Source: Bacteroidales bacterium UBA1800 (GTDB lineage Bacteria > Bacteroidota > Bacteroidia > Bacteroidales > VadinHA17). Taken from it: 10,099 bases of DNA. The position numbers and the translations under genes were made by a program. Positions 7,553 to 10,099 of this stretch are shown piece after piece. Each line of letters opens with the position of its first letter. The first letter of the stretch is position 1. Under the pieces are notes generated by a model. The model was given only the letters and a program-made list of their open reading frames with translations, searched no databases and had not been told where the DNA came from. The stretch lies in NCBI GenBank assembly GCA_002319915.1, contig DCFQ01000073.1:1-10099 (forward strand), given 5' to 3'.

Positions 7553-8089
7553 ATGAAAAAGCTGATCTTCACATTATTCTTGACTTCAATCTCAATCGGT
7601 TACCTGATTGCCCAGACCGGAAATCTTGAGGTTGGTCAGAAGGCTCCCGATTGGTTGCTGACTGATGCCAGTAAGAAGGAATTCTCGATGAATTCATGGG
7701 CAGGCAGGGTTTTGCAGGTAAATTACGTTGATCCTGACGAACAGGACCTGAACGAGCCTTACAATGAAGTCCTTGATAAAGCCGTAAAGGTTGACAAGCA
7801 GATTGACAGCCTCAAATTCAAGGGTATCGGAATCGTTGACTGCAAATCGACCTGGAAGCCAAACGGCCTGATCAGGATGATTGCCGGAAACAAAGCCAAG
7901 AAATTCAAGACCACGATACTTTTCGATTACAAGGGGACCCTTCACGAACTCTGGGGGATGCCGAAAGACAGCTACAGCGTTGTCATACTTGACAAGAACC
8001 GGGTCTGCCGGGCACTTTACAAGGGAAAAATTCCCGAATCGGAAAATGAGAAGATCATTCAGCAGATCATCGAGCTGACAAACGAATAG
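7553..8089 (+). CDS. Exported YtfJ-like thioredoxin-fold protein
   Basis: This 178-residue protein has a signal peptide at residues 1-21 (MKK, hydrophobic core, then IAQ), with cleavage likely after Ala20 or Gln21. The mature part resembles the YtfJ family: GQKAPDWLLTD (28-38), GRVLQVNYV (51-59), then FKTTILFDYKGTLHELWGMPKDSYSVVILDKNRVCRALYKG (about 118-158), which follows the E. coli YtfJ layout of internal strand, W-rich turn, SxVVVLDKDG and a C-terminal helix. YtfJ proteins are periplasmic with a thioredoxin-like fold and no known reaction. There is no CxxC; the only cysteines are C97 and C152, so a classical disulfide oxidoreductase is unlikely. The AT-rich DNA upstream (7465-7552) must hold its promoter, but I find no clear TAnnTTTG there. 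A large palindrome with a T tract follows the gene and may end its transcript. Confidence 0.72.
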   Translation: MKKLIFTLFLTSISIGYLIAQTGNLEVGQKAPDWLLTDASKKEFSMNSWAGRVLQVNYVDPDEQDLNEPYNEVLDKAVKVDKQIDSLKFKGIGIVDCKSTWKPNGLIRMIAGNKAKKFKTTILFDYKGTLHELWGMPKDSYSVVILDKNRVCRALYKGKIPESENEKIIQQIIELTNE

Positions 8090-8107
8090 AGAGGCACTAA
8101 ATCATTT

Positions 8108-8198
8108 ACTCCGCTTTCCTCAGTGCTTTCTCCGTGTCCTCCGTGTAAGTTCTTGATTTTCACAGAGAGCACGGAGGAGACACGGAGGAAGGCGGAGT
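8108..8198. repeat. 91-bp imperfect palindrome of CTCCGTG-type units
   Basis: The left arm 8108-8145 and right arm 8161-8198 are reverse complements at 30 of 38 positions, and four of the mismatches become G-U pairs in RNA. A 15-base centre separates them. Each arm contains repeated CTCCGTG/CACGGAG units, for example TCCGTGTCCTCCGTG. This fills most of the 125-base gap between the YtfJ-like and MobB-like genes. From memory, intergenic repeats rich in CTCCGTG and CTCTGTG are scattered through many environmental bacterial genomes. A dispersed repeat, perhaps a REP-like or non-autonomous mobile element, is the likely explanation, but copy number cannot be judged from one window. Confidence 0.75.
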
Positions 8199-8209
8199 TT
8201 TTTATTTTT
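8108..8209 (+). terminator. Possible terminator of the YtfJ-like gene
   Basis: Read on the plus strand, the palindrome would fold into a long GC-rich hairpin. It is followed at once by six T (8198-8203), an A, and five T (8205-8209), 19 bases after the YtfJ-like stop at its left end. Stem plus T run is the intrinsic terminator pattern, although this stem is far longer than usual. Termination is an inference; the element may be a mobile repeat that happens to have this form. Confidence 0.4.
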
Positions 8210-8210
8210 G
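8203..8210 (+). promoter_or_regulatory. Candidate -7 box for the MobB-like gene (TATTTTTG)
   Basis: TATTTTTG fits TAnnTTTG exactly and lies four bases before the ATG at 8215. Transcription starting a few bases past the box would begin at or next to the start codon, giving a leaderless or nearly leaderless mRNA. No TTG sits at the -33 distance; that position is inside the right arm of the palindrome. The T tract is shared with the terminator-like structure. Confidence 0.4.
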
Positions 8211-8214
8211 CACG

Positions 8215-8754
8215 ATGACTATAGGAAACCTCATCATTATCGCCGGCACCGGCAACAAGTCGGGCAAAACAACCATGGCCTGCAGGCTTATCGCGCAGTT
8301 CAGGCACCTTGATGTTGTTTCCGTCAAGATCACCCCTCATTTCCATGAGACGACCCCGGGGCTTGTACTTCTGTATGAGGGGGAAGGTTATTCGGTATTT
8401 GAGGAGACTAGCCACAGCCTTGGAAAGGATACTTCGAGGATGCTGAGGGCCGGGGCATCGAGGGTTTTCTTTGCCAAGACCACTGACAGCTCCATCCTGC
8501 AGGCATTTGAAAGAATTTACACAATGGTTCCGCCGGGTACCCCCATCATTTGTGAATCACCGGCCCTGAGGCTGTTTGTGGAGCCTGGCATCCTGATCAT
8601 CATGACATCGCCTGACGAGTATAACAGAAAGGATATAAGCAGATTGCTGGCTTTACCTCATGTCAATTCTGATCTGGAGACCCTTGGGAAGACGCCTGTG
8701 CTTCCATTCACTTTCACCGGTGGTCGGTGGGATACCGGACCGGATATGTCCTGA
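8215..8754 (+). CDS. MobB-like P-loop NTPase
   Basis: This 179-residue cytosolic protein has a Walker A loop, GTGNKSGKTT, at residues 11-20. Next come VSVKITPHFHE (36-45), GKDTSRMLRAGASRVFF (70-86) and PIICESPALRLFVEPGILIIM (110-130). The GKD-x-R-x-x-AGA block and the overall size fit MobB, the GTP-binding adapter in molybdopterin guanine dinucleotide synthesis. The usual KH pair is replaced by KITPHFH, and no mobA, moa or moe gene is nearby, so another nucleotide-dependent role is possible. The ATG at 8215 is required, because the next methionine (residue 21) would remove the Walker A loop. The stop TGA (8752-8754) abuts the stop of the convergent repressor gene with no spacer. Confidence 0.65.
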   Translation: MTIGNLIIIAGTGNKSGKTTMACRLIAQFRHLDVVSVKITPHFHETTPGLVLLYEGEGYSVFEETSHSLGKDTSRMLRAGASRVFFAKTTDSSILQAFERIYTMVPPGTPIICESPALRLFVEPGILIIMTSPDEYNRKDISRLLALPHVNSDLETLGKTPVLPFTFTGGRWDTGPDMS

Positions 8755-9582
8755 TCAGGGAATTTCCTTTACATCGGTAATATCACTTCCAAGCTTTGCC
8801 TTGATCCGCTGAAGGTCATCCTTCATTGCGGCAATTGACTGTATGATCTGTTTTTCCGGGAGTGCGGGTTCCGGGAGCTCGTCGCTGATGTAATTCACGA
8901 ATTTCCATATCTCCTTTACATCGCTCACACTTACCTCATATGGTTCGTAAAGCGGATTGAGTGAATAGAGGACGAGCTTCCCATTCTTCATGATGTTGTT
9001 TTCCACCACCTTGAAGACAATTCCGTCATTCAGCGTAAATACCACATATGCCTTCCCGCTTATGATCTGCATCCAGTCCTGAAGGAATTCTCCCGTCACC
9101 CACGATCCGTCAGGTATAGGGAGCATTGAGTCGCCCTTGAGCTGGAATGTCCTGTATTTACGCTTGTCGGAAAGGAAGGGAAGGGTGAAGACCGGCAGCT
9201 CCCCGATATATTCCGGATCGGCATAGCCGGTCGTGTACCCTGCCTTGGCCTTCTCGGCCACCAGCTCAATGTTTTCCCTGTTCGAGGAGTCGACCGTAGT
9301 GGCCAGGACCCTGAGATTGCTGCCTTTTATATAAGCGTCATAGCCTCTTTCAAGTTCACCCAGCTGGCTCCCGGAGAGCCGGGTTAGATCGATCTTGAGG
9401 ATAGTGTCGATGGATATTCCGAAATATCCCGAGAAAGCCACCAGGATATCTATCGACGGCTGGGCCACTCCGTTCTCATACCCGCTCAGGGTCGAACGTT
9501 TTAGGTTCAGGGCAACGGCTACTTCGTCCTGCGTCCTGTCCTTTCTTTTTCTCAAAAATTTTATGTTCGATGTAAAGTACAT
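8755..9582 (-). CDS. XRE-family repressor with S24 (LexA/CI-like) peptidase domain
   Basis: This 275-residue DNA-binding regulator has an XRE helix-turn-helix at residues about 6-62 (RTQDEVAVALNLKRSTLSGY at 16-35). The S24 domain at about 105-232 has a candidate self-cleavage pair Ala114-Gly115 in KAKAGY, the catalytic serine S152 in GDSM, and the lysine K191 in VFKVV. The serine-lysine spacing of 39 is close to that of LexA. All elements needed for RecA-stimulated self-cleavage therefore seem present, although many S24 regulators respond to other cues. The C-terminal tail 244-265 looks like a short amphipathic helix or coiled coil. The ATG at 9582 is the only one before the helix-turn-helix. 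The promoter region carries two matching palindromes, a sign of autorepression. No phage genes are in the window, so it may be a stand-alone chromosomal regulator. Relatives occur both in phages and as free regulators. Confidence 0.9.
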   Translation of the reverse strand: MYFTSNIKFLRKRKDRTQDEVAVALNLKRSTLSGYENGVAQPSIDILVAFSGYFGISIDTILKIDLTRLSGSQLGELERGYDAYIKGSNLRVLATTVDSSNRENIELVAEKAKAGYTTGYADPEYIGELPVFTLPFLSDKRKYRTFQLKGDSMLPIPDGSWVTGEFLQDWMQIISGKAYVVFTLNDGIVFKVVENNIMKNGKLVLYSLNPLYEPYEVSVSDVKEIWKFVNYISDELPEPALPEKQIIQSIAAMKDDLQRIKAKLGSDITDVKEIP

Positions 9583-9590
9583 GTGGAAAT

Positions 9591-9609
9591 TTGATTATAT
9601 TGTAATCAA
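9591..9609. promoter_or_regulatory. Palindromic operator O1 (TTGATTA-N5-TAATCAA)
   Basis: This is a perfect 7-bp inverted repeat: TTGATTA (9591-9597), 5-base spacer, TAATCAA (9603-9609). It lies in the leader of the S24 repressor gene, nine bases upstream of its ATG. Size and symmetry fit the binding site of a dimeric XRE repressor. The identical half-sites in O2, 23 bases away centre to centre, argue against chance. Confidence 0.65.
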
Positions 9610-9613
9610 TTAT

Positions 9614-9632
9614 TTGATTATTTTTTAATCAA
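9614..9632. promoter_or_regulatory. Palindromic operator O2 (TTGATTA-N5-TAATCAA)
   Basis: This is a second perfect copy of the same half-sites with the same 5-base spacer, extendable to 8-bp arms at 9613-9633. It overlaps the -7 box of the repressor promoter by three bases and covers the expected transcription start near 9624. A bound repressor would block polymerase, which fits autorepression. The binding protein is inferred from position. Confidence 0.65.
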
Positions 9633-9661
9633 AAGTAAAACTTAATTGTTATATAAGCAAA
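9630..9661 (-). promoter_or_regulatory. Promoter of the S24 repressor gene
   Basis: On the minus strand, a -33 box TTTG (9658-9661) is followed after 20 bases by TACTTTTG (9630-9637), an exact match to the Bacteroidota TTTG / TAnnTTTG promoter with standard spacing. It is the best promoter in the window. The predicted start is near 9624, giving a leader of about 40 bases that contains O1 and most of O2. Confidence 0.7.
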
Positions 9662-9673
9662 TTATTTGAAAAA

Positions 9674-9716
9674 AAAGTTTGAAGTGAGCTAAAGTTTGAA
9701 ATGACTAAAGTTGAAG
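9674..9716. repeat. 16-17 bp tandem repeat upstream of the four-helix-bundle gene
   Basis: Three consecutive units start with AAAG: AAAGTTTGAAGTGAGCT (9674-9690), AAAGTTTGAAATGACT (9691-9706) and a shorter, decayed AAAGTTGAAG (9707-9716). The array ends three bases before the ATG at 9720. Its TGACTAAAG core matches, inverted and with one change, the repeat that follows the gene (TGACTAGAG when reversed). Confidence 0.65.
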
Positions 9717-9719
9717 AAT

Positions 9720-10079
9720 ATGGAAAACAAAGAATTCAGTAAAATGCTTGAGAAAAGAACAGAGAATTTTGCGATAGGAATTATAAGATTGTCCGCCAAC
9801 TTGCCAAATACAATTGAGGGAAGAATAATAAGAAGTCAATTGACAAAAGCAGGAACCAGTATCGGGGCAAATTACCGTGAGGCTAACAGGGCAAGAAGCA
9901 AGGCTGATTTTAAGAATAAAATCAAGATTTGCGAAAGTGAGGCAAACGAAACGAATTTCTGGCTTGAAATCGTCAAAGATCTGTCATGGCAGGAATCCCG
10001 GTTAATGGAACCCGTACTACGTGAAACTAATGAGATACTTGCACTTTTCACTTCAATAGGCAAAAATTTACAAATCTAG
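9720..10079 (+). CDS. Four-helix-bundle protein, 23S rRNA intervening-sequence (S23/IVP) family
   Basis: This 119-residue, mostly helical, charged protein matches the family first found inside 23S rRNA intervening sequences: RTENFAIGIIRLSANLP (13-29), QLTKAGTSIGANYREANRARSKADFKNKIKICESEANETNFWLE (40-83) and a last helix at about 91-116. Free-standing members are common in Bacteroidota. The Avd accessory protein of diversity-generating retroelements shares the fold, but no reverse transcriptase or template repeat is seen here. The function of free-standing copies is unknown; basic pentameric bundles that bind nucleic acid are known in the fold. The start is the ATG at 9720; a TTG at 9711 would add three residues and lies within the tandem repeat. 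The gene is visibly more AT-rich than its neighbours and is flanked by tandem repeats, both signs of transfer. The stop codon TAG lies inside the downstream repeat. Confidence 0.88.
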   Translation: MENKEFSKMLEKRTENFAIGIIRLSANLPNTIEGRIIRSQLTKAGTSIGANYREANRARSKADFKNKIKICESEANETNFWLEIVKDLSWQESRLMEPVLRETNEILALFTSIGKNLQI

Positions 10080-10099
10080 TCACTCTAGTCACTCTAGTC
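10075..10099. repeat. 9-bp tandem repeat TCTAGTCAC
   Basis: Two full copies and one partial copy of TCTAGTCAC (10075-10083, 10084-10092, 10093-10099) run off the right edge, so the true number is unknown. The first copy contains the stop codon of the four-helix-bundle gene (10077-10079). Reversed, the unit contains GTGACTAGA, similar to the TGACTAAAG core of the upstream array. Confidence 0.75.

Noticed and set aside
8059..8415. Minus-strand open frame across the CTCCGTG palindrome
   Set aside because: It reads through the repeat and antisense to the Walker A part of the MobB-like gene, with no family features.
9674..10099. Diversity-generating retroelement accessory (Avd) system
   Set aside because: The protein shares the fold, but no reverse transcriptase, template repeat or variable repeat is visible in the window.
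10075..10099. CRISPR array
   Set aside because: The 9-bp units are directly adjacent with no spacers, so this is a simple tandem repeat.

Overview
The window comes from a member of the Bacteroidota. Three things point there: a secreted protein with a C-terminal type IX secretion (T9SS) sorting domain, several matches to the Bacteroidota -7 promoter box TAnnTTTG (one with a TTTG -33 box at the right spacing), and few clear Shine-Dalgarno sites. No rRNA, tRNA, CRISPR array, transposase or phage structural gene is visible. The coding content looks chromosomal, with short repeat elements between genes.

Left part (46-4827, minus strand): three closely packed genes read in the order CotH-family secreted protein, Memo-family protein, serine hydrolase. 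The gaps are 7 and 26 bases, so this is a probable operon. All three products have an N-terminal signal or anchor, and the unit looks like an envelope or secreted module of unknown purpose. A 134-base divergent intergenic region (4828-4961), rich in GTTC/GAAC inverted repeats, separates it from a DUF2461 gene on the plus strand (4962-5639). That gene converges, 14 bases apart, on typA/bipA, the translational GTPase, on the minus strand (5654-7438).

Middle part: an AT-rich divergent region (7439-7552) lies between typA and a small exported YtfJ-like thioredoxin-fold protein (7553-8089). Next comes a 91-base imperfect palindrome made of CTCCGTG-type units, ending in a T tract that itself contains a -7 box. 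A MobB-like P-loop NTPase (8215-8754) starts five bases after that box.

Right part: the MobB-like gene ends exactly where a convergent gene ends, an XRE-type repressor fused to a LexA/CI-like S24 autoprotease domain (8755-9582, minus). Its promoter is well formed and carries two 19-bp palindromes with identical half-sites, a likely autoregulatory operator pair. Divergent from it is an AT-rich gene for a four-helix-bundle protein of the 23S rRNA intervening-sequence family (9720-10079). It is bracketed by short tandem repeats whose cores are in inverted orientation, which suggests a small mobile-like cassette. A decaying 7-bp tandem repeat also begins the window.

The genes do not form one obvious pathway. 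The observations most worth following up are the CotH-Memo-hydrolase unit, the S24 repressor with its twin operators beside the four-helix-bundle cassette, and the palindromic repeat that seems to act as terminator and promoter at once.
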